Below, piece after piece: positions 8,750 through 17,765 of a stretch of 64,000 bases of DNA. Under the pieces are notes generated by a model, which worked only from the letters and a program-made list of their open reading frames with translations, was not told the DNA's origin and searched no databases. The position numbers were made by a program, and so were the translations under genes. The stretch comes from Clostridiales bacterium VE202-21 (GTDB taxonomy: Bacteria; Bacillota; Clostridia; Lachnospirales; Lachnospiraceae): contig BAIF02000102.1 of NCBI GenBank assembly GCA_000509105.1, positions 1 through 64,000 of the forward strand. Reading direction: 5' to 3'. The stretch's first letter is position 1, and every line of letters begins with the position of its first letter.

Positions 8750-9574
8750 ATGAAAATAGGCAGCAGGGAGTTTGACACGGAACATCATACCTATATCATG
8801 GGGATTCTGAACGTGACGCCGGATTCATTTTCCGACGGCGGAATGTACAATGATCTGGACAAGGCGCTTCTGCATGCACAGGAATTGGTGCGTGACGGTG
8901 CGGATATACTGGATGTGGGCGGAGAGTCGACTCGTCCGGGGCATATCCAGATTACGGAGGACGAAGAGACCGAGCGGGTCGTGCCCGTGATAGAAAGGCT
9001 GAAGCAGGAGTTTGACACACCCATTTCCATCGACACTTACAAGAGCAGCGTTGCAAAAGCTGCAGTTCAGGCCGGCGCTGCTCTTGTGAATGATATTTGG
9101 GGGCTCAAATATGATGCCGGGATGGCGGACGTAATCGCTGAAAGTCAGACAGCGTGTTGCCTGATGCACAACCGGGAGAAAGCAGAATACGTGAATTTTC
9201 TGCCGGAGGTTCTGATGGATCTGCAGGAAAGTGTTGACATAGCAAGAAAGGCTGGTATTGCAAAAGATAAGATCATACTGGATCCAGGGGTCGGCTTTGG
9301 AAAAACGTATGAGATGAATCTGGAAATCATCAAGGAATTGAACCGTCTGAAATTTTTGGAGTACCCTATTTTACTGGGAACCTCCAGAAAGTCCGTAATC
9401 GGCCTGACACTGGATCTGCCGGCCAGCCAGCGGGAAGAGGGAACCCTCGTAACCACCGTGCTTGGGATACTAAGAGGGTGTTCCTTTGTGCGTGTGCACG
9501 ATGTGAAGGGAAACAAACGGGCCATTCAGATGACAGAAGCTATTATGAGGGAACATGACTGCAAAGGGGTCTGA
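8750..9574 (+). CDS. folP: Dihydropteroate synthase
   Basis: 274 aa TIM barrel enzyme. Joins 6-hydroxymethyl-7,8-dihydropterin diphosphate with p-aminobenzoate; this is the sulfonamide target. Motifs: MGILNVTPDSFSDGG (phosphate and pterin site), GGESTRPG, DPGVGFGKT and LGTSRKS. Length is normal. The stop codon lies inside a 19-base palindrome (9563-9581). Fourth gene of the folate operon. Confidence 0.96.
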   Translation: MKIGSREFDTEHHTYIMGILNVTPDSFSDGGMYNDLDKALLHAQELVRDGADILDVGGESTRPGHIQITEDEETERVVPVIERLKQEFDTPISIDTYKSSVAKAAVQAGAALVNDIWGLKYDAGMADVIAESQTACCLMHNREKAEYVNFLPEVLMDLQESVDIARKAGIAKDKIILDPGVGFGKTYEMNLEIIKELNRLKFLEYPILLGTSRKSVIGLTLDLPASQREEGTLVTTVLGILRGCSFVRVHDVKGNKRAIQMTEAIMREHDCKGV

Positions 9575-9581
9575 CCCCTTT
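9563..9581. repeat. 19-base palindrome over the folP stop
   Basis: AAAGGGGTCTGACCCCTTT is a self-complementary 19-mer that includes the folP stop codon TGA. There is no T-tract, so terminator function inside the operon is doubtful. It may be a small interspersed palindrome or an mRNA-stabilising hairpin between folP and folBK. Confidence 0.75.
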
Positions 9582-9610
9582 GAGAAAACGACATATAGAG
9601 GGACGGGATT

Positions 9611-10432
9611 ATGGATCAGATTAAGATACAAAATCTGGAGGTATTTGCCAATCACGGCGTATTTCCGGAGGAAAATGTGCTGGGGCAGAAGTTTTTGATC
9701 TCAGCGGTTCTTTATACGGACACCAGGCATGCCGGAAAGACAGATGACCTGGCGGCTTCCATTCATTATGGCGAGGTCAGCCAGTTTATAGTTACTTTTA
9801 TGAAGAAGAATACGTATAAGCTGATTGAACGGGCCGCGGAGTGTCTGGCAGAGGAGCTTCTTATGCATACTGCACATCTGGAGAAGGTGGAGCTGGAGGT
9901 GAAAAAGCCGTGGGCTCCTCTGGGCCTTCCGGTGGAATACGTGTCAGTCAGGATTGCCAGGCAGTGGCATACGGCATATATTGCCCTGGGATCTAACATG
10001 GGGGACAAAGAAGGCTATCTGAATGCTGCGGTCAGAGAACTGGATCGGAGAGAGGACTGCCGGGTAGTGAAAACCTCCGGCTGGCTTGTTACCCCGCCTT
10101 ACGGCATGACAGAGCAGGATGATTTCCTGAACGGCTGTCTGGAGCTGCGGACGCTGCTGCCGCCGGAGGAACTGCTGGAGGAGCTGCATAAGATCGAAGC
10201 ACATGCTGGGCGGGAGCGCATTATACACTGGGGGCCAAGGACCCTGGATTTGGATATTATTTTTTACGATGATCTGATTGTGGAGACGGATACACTTTGT
10301 ATTCCCCACGTCGAGATGCACAAACGTGATTTTGTGCTGAAGCCCCTTCATGAGATCGCGCCATATAAGCATCATCCTGGAAACGGGAAGACAGTGCGTG
10401 AGCTGCTGGAGAAGGTTGAGCAGAGTCAATAA
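9611..10432 (+). CDS. folK: Bifunctional FolB-FolK: dihydroneopterin aldolase / HPPK
   Basis: 273 aa fusion. Residues 1-118 are dihydroneopterin aldolase (FolB: KIQNLEVFANHGVFPEE, then SIHYGEV). Residues 123-273 are 6-hydroxymethyl-7,8-dihydropterin pyrophosphokinase (FolK: YIALGSNMGDKEGYL, then the HPPK signature GPRTLDLDIIFYDD). The protein makes the pterin substrate of FolP. The same fusion occurs in several Firmicutes. Last gene of the folate operon, followed by a bidirectional terminator. Confidence 0.95.
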   Translation: MDQIKIQNLEVFANHGVFPEENVLGQKFLISAVLYTDTRHAGKTDDLAASIHYGEVSQFIVTFMKKNTYKLIERAAECLAEELLMHTAHLEKVELEVKKPWAPLGLPVEYVSVRIARQWHTAYIALGSNMGDKEGYLNAAVRELDRREDCRVVKTSGWLVTPPYGMTEQDDFLNGCLELRTLLPPEELLEELHKIEAHAGRERIIHWGPRTLDLDIIFYDDLIVETDTLCIPHVEMHKRDFVLKPLHEIAPYKHHPGNGKTVRELLEKVEQSQ

Positions 10433-10487
10433 ACGGGAAGCGAATGCCGGAGAGGATCCCGGTGAAGCGTTTGCGGTGTGAAAAAGA

Positions 10488-10529
10488 CCCGGACCATTCA
10501 GTCTCTGTGACTGCATGGCCCGGTTTTTT
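10488..10529. terminator. Bidirectional terminator between folBK and aroA
   Basis: A stem of about 15 bp (CCGGACCATTCAGTC with GACTGCATGGCCCGG) is flanked by AAAAAG on the left and TTTTTTG on the right. It can therefore terminate both the folate operon (+) and the tyrA-aroA operon (-), which converge here. Confidence 0.85.
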
Positions 10530-10550
10530 GTGTTGTGTGCAGATGTAATT

Positions 10551-11843
10551 TTAGAGTAATTGTTCAAAAGTGTCGTAGAAGGTCGGGTAGGACACATCCA
10601 CGCAGTGGCTGTCCAGTATATTCGTATTGCCTTCTGCTACAAGAGCAGCAATACTGAATGCCATAGCAATCCTGTGATCCAGAAGGGTGTGGATCGTTGC
10701 TCCGTGAAGCGGTTTTCCACCCTCTATGACCATGCCGTCCGAGGTCGGCGTTACATCGCATCCCATTGCCTTAAGATTGTCGGTGACAGTCTCGATTCTA
10801 TCGGTTTCTTTAACCTTGAGCTCTGCGGCATCACGGATAATCGTAGTGCCTTCCGCCATGGCGGCCATGACTGCAATGACCGGGATCTCATCGATCAGTG
10901 TGGGAATGATATCGCCTTCCACCGTGGTACCGTGCAGACGGCTTGTACGAACCAGAATGTCGGCAATTTTCTCGCCGCTTTCAATACGTTCATTTAAAAG
11001 CGTGATATCTGCGCCCATATCTTCACAAACCTTCAGGATGCCGGCACGTGTTGGATTGATGCCGGTGTTTTTAATCAAAATCTCTGAATTCGGCACCAGC
11101 AGCCCCGCTGCGATAAAATAGGCCGCGGATGAAATATCTCCCGGTACGGTGATCGTGCGTCCGTAGAGTTCTTTACATGGACGGAGTAAGGCTGTCGCTT
11201 TTGTACTTCTGAGATCATGCGTCGTGGAGACATCTGCTCCGAATTCGGCAAGCATCAGTTCCGTATGATTGCGGGACAGGCTCGGCTCCGTCACAGAAGT
11301 TTCGCCGTCTGCATACAGGCCTGCAAGCAGGATACAGGATTTAACCTGTGCGGATGCAACGGGAGAATCATAGTGAATGCCATGGAGATCCCCCTTTGTA
11401 ATGTACAGCGGTGCACAGCCATTGCGGAGGATGCTGGAAATATTTGCTCCCATCAGAGTCAGCGGCTCGATGATCCTTTTCATGGGGCGGGAATTCAGGG
11501 ACTCATCACCTGAGAGCTTGGAATCAAAGGACTGTCCTGCCAGAATTCCGGAAATCAGCCGGGTTGTCGTGCCGCTGTTACCTACATCCAGGATCTCAGA
11601 AGGAGCGGAAAGACCGTGGAGGCCCTTCCCATGCACCGTAATGGTGTCCCCGGACTGCCGAATATCAATCCCCATTTTCCGGAAACAGTCGATGGTAGCC
11701 AGACAATCGGCACCTTCCAGAAAATTATGAATCTCGGTGATTCCCTTCGCGATGGAGCCGAACATAACACAGCGGTGGGAAATAGATTTGTCTCCGGGAA
11801 TGGCCACTTCTCCTTTTAATCCCGTAATATTTGTTAATTCCAT
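10551..11843 (-). CDS. aroA: 3-phosphoshikimate 1-carboxyvinyltransferase (EPSP synthase)
   Basis: 430 aa. Transfers enolpyruvate from PEP to shikimate-3-phosphate. Recognised by GDKSISHR (S3P/PEP site) near the N-terminus, LDVGNSGTTTRLISG, and DHRIAMAFSIAAL near the C-terminus. Length and two-domain layout are normal. It lies 29 bases downstream of tyrA on the same strand, so the two form a small aromatic amino acid operon. Confidence 0.96.
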   Translation of the reverse strand: MELTNITGLKGEVAIPGDKSISHRCVMFGSIAKGITEIHNFLEGADCLATIDCFRKMGIDIRQSGDTITVHGKGLHGLSAPSEILDVGNSGTTTRLISGILAGQSFDSKLSGDESLNSRPMKRIIEPLTLMGANISSILRNGCAPLYITKGDLHGIHYDSPVASAQVKSCILLAGLYADGETSVTEPSLSRNHTELMLAEFGADVSTTHDLRSTKATALLRPCKELYGRTITVPGDISSAAYFIAAGLLVPNSEILIKNTGINPTRAGILKVCEDMGADITLLNERIESGEKIADILVRTSRLHGTTVEGDIIPTLIDEIPVIAVMAAMAEGTTIIRDAAELKVKETDRIETVTDNLKAMGCDVTPTSDGMVIEGGKPLHGATIHTLLDHRIAMAFSIAALVAEGNTNILDSHCVDVSYPTFYDTFEQLL

Positions 11844-11872
11844 ATCTTTAAAAATCCTTTCTCTTATGCAAA

Positions 11873-12967
11873 TTACACTTCGTAGACGATGTAACGGTAT
11901 TTTTTCAGCAGTTCAGCTGCCTTAGCTGAAGAGCTTTCATCGTAAAATTCGATGCGCAGTACGCCTTCCTCAAATTCACGGTTATGTACAATACCAATAT
12001 TTTTGATACTGATATTATTGCTGGCCAGTATGGTTGCAATGGTGGCAATTCCTCCTGCCTCATCGATGATATCACAGTAAACCGCAAAGCGTTTCTTGAT
12101 AGGCCCGGCAGAACTGTTGGGCATGGAATCCCGATAGTCTTTGGAGGATTCGAACAGGGAAAACAGGTCGTTTTCTGAGCCTTCATCCACGGACTCCTTT
12201 GCCTGTTTCAGAACCTCAATATAATCCCCCAGGATCCGGGAAATATTTTTCTGGTTTTTCAGGCAGATCTGCTGCCACATCACAGGAGAGGAAGAAGCAA
12301 TTCTGGTAATATCCTTAAAACCTCCTGCGGCCAGGTTTTTCATAAGTTCATCTTCCGTATCAGTATCCCGTACAAAATTGACCAGGCTGGACGCAATAAT
12401 ATGAGGAAGATGGCTGATCGTCCCTGTAACATAATCATGCTCTTTATAATCCAATATAATAGGAAGCGCTTTCAGGGACTCCACAAAACTTTTATATTCT
12501 GCAACCTTTTCTTTCGGAACCCTGGAAGAAGGAGTCAGAATATAGTAGGCATTTTCAATCAGCACAGGTTTTGAGTTCACGAATCCGCTTTTCTCGGAGC
12601 CTGCCATAGGATGCCCCCCAATAAAATTATCTTCTAGCCCCAGCCGGGTAATCTCCTCATGAATCGAAGTCTTTACACTTCCCACATCAGTCAGAATACA
12701 GTCCGGATGGATATACTCCTTCAACTGTGTAAGATAGGCGGTATTATAGGAAATAGGTGCACAAAGAAAAATGTAACTGCACCCTCTGAAATTCTCATCA
12801 ATTGAAGAACAGGAAGTTTGAATAGTACCTTCCTGAACTGCCAGTGCCAGTGTCTCCTTACTTTTGTCAAAGGCCAGCAGTTCATAATCAGGATAGTACT
12901 GCCTGACAGCCTTAGCGATAGAGCCGCCAATCAGGCCGAGGCCGATGAAGCCAATCTTTTTAGTCAT
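11873..12967 (-). CDS. tyrA: Prephenate dehydrogenase with C-terminal ACT domain
   Basis: 364 aa. The N-terminal Rossmann motif GFIGLGLIGGSIAKA binds NAD(P). The catalytic region carries GGHPMAGSEKSG and the helical domain follows. The last ~75 residues form an ACT domain (IATIATILASNNISIKNIGIVHNRE), consistent with feedback control by an aromatic amino acid, probably tyrosine. The ATG follows GAAAGGAATGAATCACC. First gene of the tyrA-aroA operon. Confidence 0.94.
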   Translation of the reverse strand: MTKKIGFIGLGLIGGSIAKAVRQYYPDYELLAFDKSKETLALAVQEGTIQTSCSSIDENFRGCSYIFLCAPISYNTAYLTQLKEYIHPDCILTDVGSVKTSIHEEITRLGLEDNFIGGHPMAGSEKSGFVNSKPVLIENAYYILTPSSRVPKEKVAEYKSFVESLKALPIILDYKEHDYVTGTISHLPHIIASSLVNFVRDTDTEDELMKNLAAGGFKDITRIASSSPVMWQQICLKNQKNISRILGDYIEVLKQAKESVDEGSENDLFSLFESSKDYRDSMPNSSAGPIKKRFAVYCDIIDEAGGIATIATILASNNISIKNIGIVHNREFEEGVLRIEFYDESSSAKAAELLKKYRYIVYEV

Positions 12968-13060
12968 GGTGATTCATTCCTTTCAGTAAAATCAAATACA
13001 AAACATACAAAAACAGTTTAACACCTCCTCCCCAAAAAGTAAATAAAAAGGAGGGGGGGG

Positions 13061-13412
13061 GCCGCCTGCCAGGAGGCCGTTTGCTGCAGTGCTATTCCCG
13101 GCCCGTGCAATGTGCGGCTCCAGGGGGACGTCTGTCGGTTTTGGGGGCTGCCCATTCGCTAAGAAGCGGTAAATGCCGTACCGGAGGATTTTATGGAACC
13201 ACGGGGATTCACCGTGCAATCTGATGATTGCACGGATCAGACCCCGCTTGGGAGCCGGCCTGGAAGCCAGCTCCCATCCATAAAATCCTCCGGTACGGCA
13301 TTAAGCGCTTCTAAGCTTATTCTATGCCCACAAAACCGGCAGACGTCCCCCTGGAGCCGCACATTGCACGGGCCGGGAATAATGCACTGCAGCAAACGGC
13401 CCCTGGCATGCT
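13061..13412. repeat. Long inverted repeat B, about 135-bp arms
   Basis: Left arm 13061-13197 and right arm 13277-13412 are largely complementary, including uninterrupted runs such as GGCTCCAGGGGGACGTCTG and ATGCCGTACCGGAGGATTTT. The mismatches are concentrated near 13146-13172. The loop contains two hairpins (GTGCAATC/GATTGCAC near 13215-13236 and GGGAGC/GCTCCC near 13250-13276). It lies between the divergent tyrA and EF-G genes. Apparent frames in it are arm artefacts. A G9 tract (13053-13061) sits at the left edge. Confidence 0.88.
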
Positions 13413-13754
13413 GGGGGCTAAGGCGGGAGGGGAGCAGCGGATGGGACTGGCTGGTAGGGGAGTATGCATGGCAGGCTTCAAAGAAAATAAAAAAGTGGAT
13501 ATTACTGCTGCAGCGAATAAATAATAAGATGAAGCAGGCCTTGCGTATAAATATCATCCCCAACCACAGCACAAAAATATCCGCCCAGCAGATCAAATAC
13601 GCTGCCCCCGGAAGAATCCCCCTGGGAATTGCCCTGTAAAAATTGGATGAACCCAGCGTACGGGGAAGGGGAATGGGATTGCCTGGATGCGGCCCTTCAT
13701 CCAAAATTTCCCGCCCATTCCCCCTAAATTCTTTGTTAAAAATTCATAAAGGAG
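13413..13754. other. Gene-free leader with smaller inverted repeat
   Basis: No supportable gene. An inverted repeat at about 13657-13727 pairs GGGGAAGGGGAATGGG with CCCATTCCCC and CTGGATG with CATCCA. It resembles a short member of the same long-hairpin class and lies just upstream of the EF-G promoter. Confidence 0.4.
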
Positions 13755-13783
13755 TTGTAATGGTCTTAGTTTTTTAGTACAAT
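13755..13783 (+). promoter_or_regulatory. Promoter of EF-G-like gene
   Basis: -35 TTGTAA (13755-13760), a 17-base spacer and -10 TACAAT (13778-13783). The ATG at 13859 follows a good AAGGAGG site. Confidence 0.6.
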
Positions 13784-13858
13784 ATACACATAATACGTGT
13801 GCACGGCGAGTATGATAGAAACCATGCACATAATAACGACACACAAGGAGGCAGCAGC

Positions 13859-15931
13859 ATGAAGGTTTACAGAACAGACGAGATTAGAAACGTAGTATTG
13901 CTTGGCCACGGCGGGAGTGGCAAGACGAGCCTTGCAGAGGCAATGTTGTATGTATCAGGGGCAACAAACCGAATGGGTAAGATTTCAGACAATAATACGG
14001 TCAGTGATTTTGATAAAGAAGAGCAGAAGCGTGGTTTTTCTATCAGCACATCTCTGATTCCTATTGAGTGGGAAAAGGCCAAGATTAATATTCTGGACAC
14101 GCCGGGATATTTTGACTTTGTCGGGGAAGTTGAGGAGGCAGTCAGTGCAGCAGATGCAGCGGTAATTGTAGTTTCCGGTAAAGCAGGTGTACAGGTTGGG
14201 ACGGAGAAGGCGTGGGAATTATGCGATAAGTACAATCTTCCGCGTATGATCTATGTGACTGAGATGGATGTGGATGACGCCAGTTTCCGTCAGGTTGTAG
14301 AGGATCTGACAGCGAGATACGGCAAAAAGATAGCTCCGCACTTCCAGCCGATCCGCGAGAATGAAAAGCTGGTTGGCTATATCAATGTGATTAAGAACGC
14401 AGGCAGAAGATATACTGGGATTGGACAGAGAGAAGAATGCGAGATTCCCGAATACTGCAAGGCGAACCTTGAGATACTGAGAGACTCCCTGATGGAAGCA
14501 GTAGCAGAGACAAGTGAAGATTTCATGGAACGGTATTTTTCAGGGGAAGAGTTTTCTGTTGAAGAGATCCGGGCAGCTATGCGTACGGAAGTTATGGACG
14601 GAGATATTGTTCCGGTAGGAATGGGTTCCAATCTTCAGGCGCAGGGTGTTGCCAATCTCCTTTCTGATATTGTCAGGTTCTTCCCGAGCCCGGATAAAAG
14701 AAGCTGTGCAGGAATTAACAGAACGACCAATGACATATTTGAGGCGAATTATGATTTCTCAAAAGCAAAGACAGCCTATGTGTTTAAGACAATGGTCGAT
14801 CCTTTTATTGGAAAATATTCTTTGATTAAAGTGTGCTCCGGCGTATTAAAGGGAGACGATATTCTTTTCAATGCAGATACGGACGCAGAAGAGAAGCCGG
14901 GCAAGCTCTATACGATTTGCGGAAATAAACCATCCGAAGTTACCGAACTGTTTGCAGGAGACATCGGAGCAATTGCAAAGCTGTCCAATACAAGGACAGG
15001 AGACACTCTTTCTACAAAAGCAACGCAGGTTTCCTACGCTAAGACAGACTTCTCCATCCCGTATACATATATGAAGTATTCCGTAAAGAACAAAGGGGAT
15101 GATGATAAAGTGTCACAGGCACTGGCTAAGATGATGGCCGAGGATATGACACTGAAGGCAGTAAATGACAGCGAAAACCGTCAGTCTTTACTTTATGGTA
15201 TGGGGGACCAGCATCTGGAGATCACGGCTAGCAAGCTCGCGAACAGATACAAAGTTGAGATTATACTGGAGATGCCAAAGGTTGCATTCCGGGAGACAAT
15301 CCGCAAGAATTCTGACGTGGATACTAAGTATAAGAAACAGTCAGGCGGACACGGACAGTATGGACATGTTAAGATGAGATTTGAGCCGTCAGGGGATCTG
15401 GAGACACCATATATATTCGAAGAAGTAGTAGTCGGCGGAGCGGTGCCGAAGAATTACTTCCCGGCAGTCGAAAAAGGTCTTCAGGATTCCGTTGGAAAAG
15501 GCCCGCTTGCAGGCTACCCGGTTGTAGGAGTAAAAGCAGTTCTCTACGATGGTTCCTACCATCCGGTAGATTCCTCTGAGATGGCATTTAAGACAGCAAC
15601 AGTGCAGGCATTCAAGAAAGGATTTATGGAAGCAGGACCGGTACTTTTAGAACCAATCGCTTCCTTAAAGGTTACAGTACCGGACGAATATACAGGTGAT
15701 GTCATGGGAGACCTGAACAAAAGACGTGGACGCGTGCTGGGGATGAACCCGATCACGGGCGGCAAACAGGTCATAGAGGCCGATATCCCAATGACCGGAT
15801 TATTCGGATACTGTACAGTACTCCGTTCCATGACAGGTGGCCGTGGAACCTATGCTTACGAATTCGCAAGATATGAGCAGGCGCCATCCGACGTACAGGA
15901 AAAAGAAATCGCAGCAAGAGCTGAAGAGTAG
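13859..15931 (+). CDS. Elongation factor G-like translational GTPase
   Basis: 690 aa. Start chosen at 13859, just after AAGGAGGCAGCAGC; a longer frame begins with GTG at 13799 but has no site. Order: G domain with P-loop GHGGSGKT (16-23) and DTPG (80-83), then domains II-V of EF-G (GGHGQYGHVKMRFEP and GRVLGMNPITGGKQVI in the C-terminal half). The guanine-specificity motif NKxD reads TEMD (134-137), so this is a divergent paralogue rather than the housekeeping FusA, which is usually linked to rpsL-rpsG-tuf. A role in ribosome rescue, recycling or stress translation is possible but not shown. The gene is single, with its own promoter, and is followed by inverted repeat C. Confidence 0.85.
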   Translation: MKVYRTDEIRNVVLLGHGGSGKTSLAEAMLYVSGATNRMGKISDNNTVSDFDKEEQKRGFSISTSLIPIEWEKAKINILDTPGYFDFVGEVEEAVSAADAAVIVVSGKAGVQVGTEKAWELCDKYNLPRMIYVTEMDVDDASFRQVVEDLTARYGKKIAPHFQPIRENEKLVGYINVIKNAGRRYTGIGQREECEIPEYCKANLEILRDSLMEAVAETSEDFMERYFSGEEFSVEEIRAAMRTEVMDGDIVPVGMGSNLQAQGVANLLSDIVRFFPSPDKRSCAGINRTTNDIFEANYDFSKAKTAYVFKTMVDPFIGKYSLIKVCSGVLKGDDILFNADTDAEEKPGKLYTICGNKPSEVTELFAGDIGAIAKLSNTRTGDTLSTKATQVSYAKTDFSIPYTYMKYSVKNKGDDDKVSQALAKMMAEDMTLKAVNDSENRQSLLYGMGDQHLEITASKLANRYKVEIILEMPKVAFRETIRKNSDVDTKYKKQSGGHGQYGHVKMRFEPSGDLETPYIFEEVVVGGAVPKNYFPAVEKGLQDSVGKGPLAGYPVVGVKAVLYDGSYHPVDSSEMAFKTATVQAFKKGFMEAGPVLLEPIASLKVTVPDEYTGDVMGDLNKRRGRVLGMNPITGGKQVIEADIPMTGLFGYCTVLRSMTGGRGTYAYEFARYEQAPSDVQEKEIAARAEE

Positions 15932-16125
15932 GAGGCGGGAAGGAGTCTGCTGATTTTGGAAATCAGCTGCTTAGCCAAGAAGTTCTGGCAGTAAAAAAGC
16001 CGCATCTTATGGAGAAAATTGATTCGGAATCAATTTTCCTCCATAAGATGCGGCTTTTCCGCTACAAGAACTTCTAAGGCACTCTTAAGGCTTCCGAAAT
16101 CAGCATACGTACTTTTCCTTCCCAA
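15931..16125. repeat. Long inverted repeat C
   Basis: Left arm about 15938-16025 and right arm about 16027-16125, centred on GATTCGGAATC. The inner core is near perfect (AAAAGCCGCATCTTATGG with its complement), followed outward by AGAAGTTCT and CTGATTTNGGAA matches. The inner core is shared with repeat D at 23.9-24.2 kb. It starts at the EF-G stop. The inner T-rich flanks may act as a terminator, but the arms extend far beyond that need. Confidence 0.87.
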
Positions 16126-16300
16126 ACAATTGCAGTCCCACCAGTTCAGCATAATCCGCCTCCCCCGGTTTTGATTAGCGGCATTTATGCCCTGATACCG
16201 CACCCGAGAGAGGCATATTCCAATTCCCCAAAGCGTCCCCATACCCGCCTAAATCCCCCCTTGCGCACCCGGTAATTTGAAATTTGTTAAGAAATCTGGA
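16126..16300. other. Gene-free; unpaired outer arm of repeat C
   Basis: No gene. Read on the minus strand, 16215-16255 contains GGGTATGGGGACGCTTTGG, nearly identical to the outer left arm of repeat D (23889-23909). So the right side of repeat C appears to retain an outer arm whose left partner is absent, the EF-G gene occupying that side. Confidence 0.5.
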
Positions 16301-16306
16301 AAACGA

Positions 16307-16335
16307 TTGTAGTTTGCAGTTAAAAGTGCTATAAT
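16307..16335 (+). promoter_or_regulatory. trkA-trkH promoter
   Basis: -35 TTGTAG (16307-16312), a 17-base spacer and a perfect -10 TATAAT (16330-16335), about 60 bases before trkA. Confidence 0.6.
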
Positions 16336-16396
16336 TGCTCTGCCATTATAGAAAAATGACCAAAATATAATAAGTAATGAAGTTGAGGGCAGACGA

Positions 16397-17755
16397 ATGA
16401 AGATAGTCATTATTGGGGATGGAAAAGTTGGCTATAAGCTGGCAAAACAACTCTCCGCGGAAAATTATGACGTTATTATGATTGACAGCAATGAGAAAAA
16501 GCTGCGTGCCGCGATTGACAGGCTGGATATTTTTTGCGTTACCGGAGACGGTGGAAGTGTGGCAGTTCAGAAGGAAGCAGATGTTCCGCATGCAGATCTT
16601 GTGATTGCGTGTACTTCCACAGATGAATGTAATATGCTGAGCTGTCTGATTGCAAGACGATTGGGGGCAAGGCACACAATAGCGAGGGTGCGTAATCCAA
16701 TATATTATCAGCAGATTGATATATTAAAAGAAGACTTACATCTGAGTATGGCGGTAAACCCGGAGCTGGCTGTGGCAGGGGAGATTGTCCGGCTCTTATT
16801 ATTCCCGGATGCAAGTAAGGTTGATACATTTGTCAAGGGAAGAGTAGAACTGATTGAACTTCCTCTGTTGGAAAAGAGCTGCCTGATTGGGCTGTCACTG
16901 GCGGATATGTATAATAGATTTCAGATTAAGCTTCTTGTCTGCGCGGTAGAGCGGGGGGAGGAAGTCTTTATTCCGGATGGTGATTATGTGCTGCGAGCCG
17001 GGGACAGGCTGCATATAGCTGCTTCTCACATGGAGATTGAGCTGTTCTTCAAACTGCTGGGTCAGAGAAAAGAAAAGATTAAAAAGGTAATTATCTGTGG
17101 CGGTGGGCGCGTCAGCTACTACCTTTCCACACAGCTCTGCAAGATTGGGATGCAGGTTAAGATCATTGAAATAGACGAAAAGAAATGTGAAAACCTGTGT
17201 GAACTTCTTCCCAAGGCGACGGTCATAAACGGGGACGCTACCGACCATGATCTTCTGATCGAAGAGGGGATACAGGATGCGGATGCACTGATCGCCCTGA
17301 CGGGGATGGATGAAGAAAATATCATTATGTCACTCTTTGCAAAGAGCCAGGGTGTTTCCAAGATTATTGTCAAGGTAAATGAAGACAGAAGAGCCAGAAT
17401 GATACAGGAATTTGGCATCGACAGTATCGTGTCAGCCAAGGCTGCTACGGCGGATGCAATTCTCAGTTACGTGCGTGCCCGCAGGAACTCTCAGGGAAGC
17501 GCGAATGTGGAAACGATGTACCAATTGGTCGACGGAAAAGTGGAGGCTCTCGAATTTATAGTGAAATCTCAGACAAACTATACGGGCATTCCATTAAAGG
17601 ATCTGTCACTGAAGGTGAACAATCTGATTGCATGCATTGCGAGAAAGCGCAAAATTATTATACCTAACGGTGATGACTGCATTCAGGTAGGAGACAGCGT
17701 TATTATCATTACAATGGAAAAACATATCCAGGATATCCAGGATATTTTGCTGTAG
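16397..17755 (+). CDS. trkA: Trk potassium uptake regulatory subunit TrkA
   Basis: 452 aa cytoplasmic NAD(H)-binding gating subunit of the Trk/Ktr potassium channel. It has two tandem RCK units: IIGDGKVGYKLAKQL opens the first Rossmann fold and VIICGGGRVSYYLSTQL (near residue 233) the second. Each is followed by an RCK-C subdomain (PLLEKSCLIGLSLADM and TGIPLKDLSLKVNN). The next gene, 10 bases on, is the matching membrane subunit. Confidence 0.94.
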   Translation: MKIVIIGDGKVGYKLAKQLSAENYDVIMIDSNEKKLRAAIDRLDIFCVTGDGGSVAVQKEADVPHADLVIACTSTDECNMLSCLIARRLGARHTIARVRNPIYYQQIDILKEDLHLSMAVNPELAVAGEIVRLLLFPDASKVDTFVKGRVELIELPLLEKSCLIGLSLADMYNRFQIKLLVCAVERGEEVFIPDGDYVLRAGDRLHIAASHMEIELFFKLLGQRKEKIKKVIICGGGRVSYYLSTQLCKIGMQVKIIEIDEKKCENLCELLPKATVINGDATDHDLLIEEGIQDADALIALTGMDEENIIMSLFAKSQGVSKIIVKVNEDRRARMIQEFGIDSIVSAKAATADAILSYVRARRNSQGSANVETMYQLVDGKVEALEFIVKSQTNYTGIPLKDLSLKVNNLIACIARKRKIIIPNGDDCIQVGDSVIIITMEKHIQDIQDILL

Positions 17756-17765
17756 GTGCAGATCG

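Noticed and set aside
13193-13704. Overlapping frames of about 148-155 codons on both strands
   Set aside because: They run through the arms of repeat B and the following inverted repeat, have no ribosome binding sites and encode low-credibility sequence. They are artefacts of the palindromic DNA.
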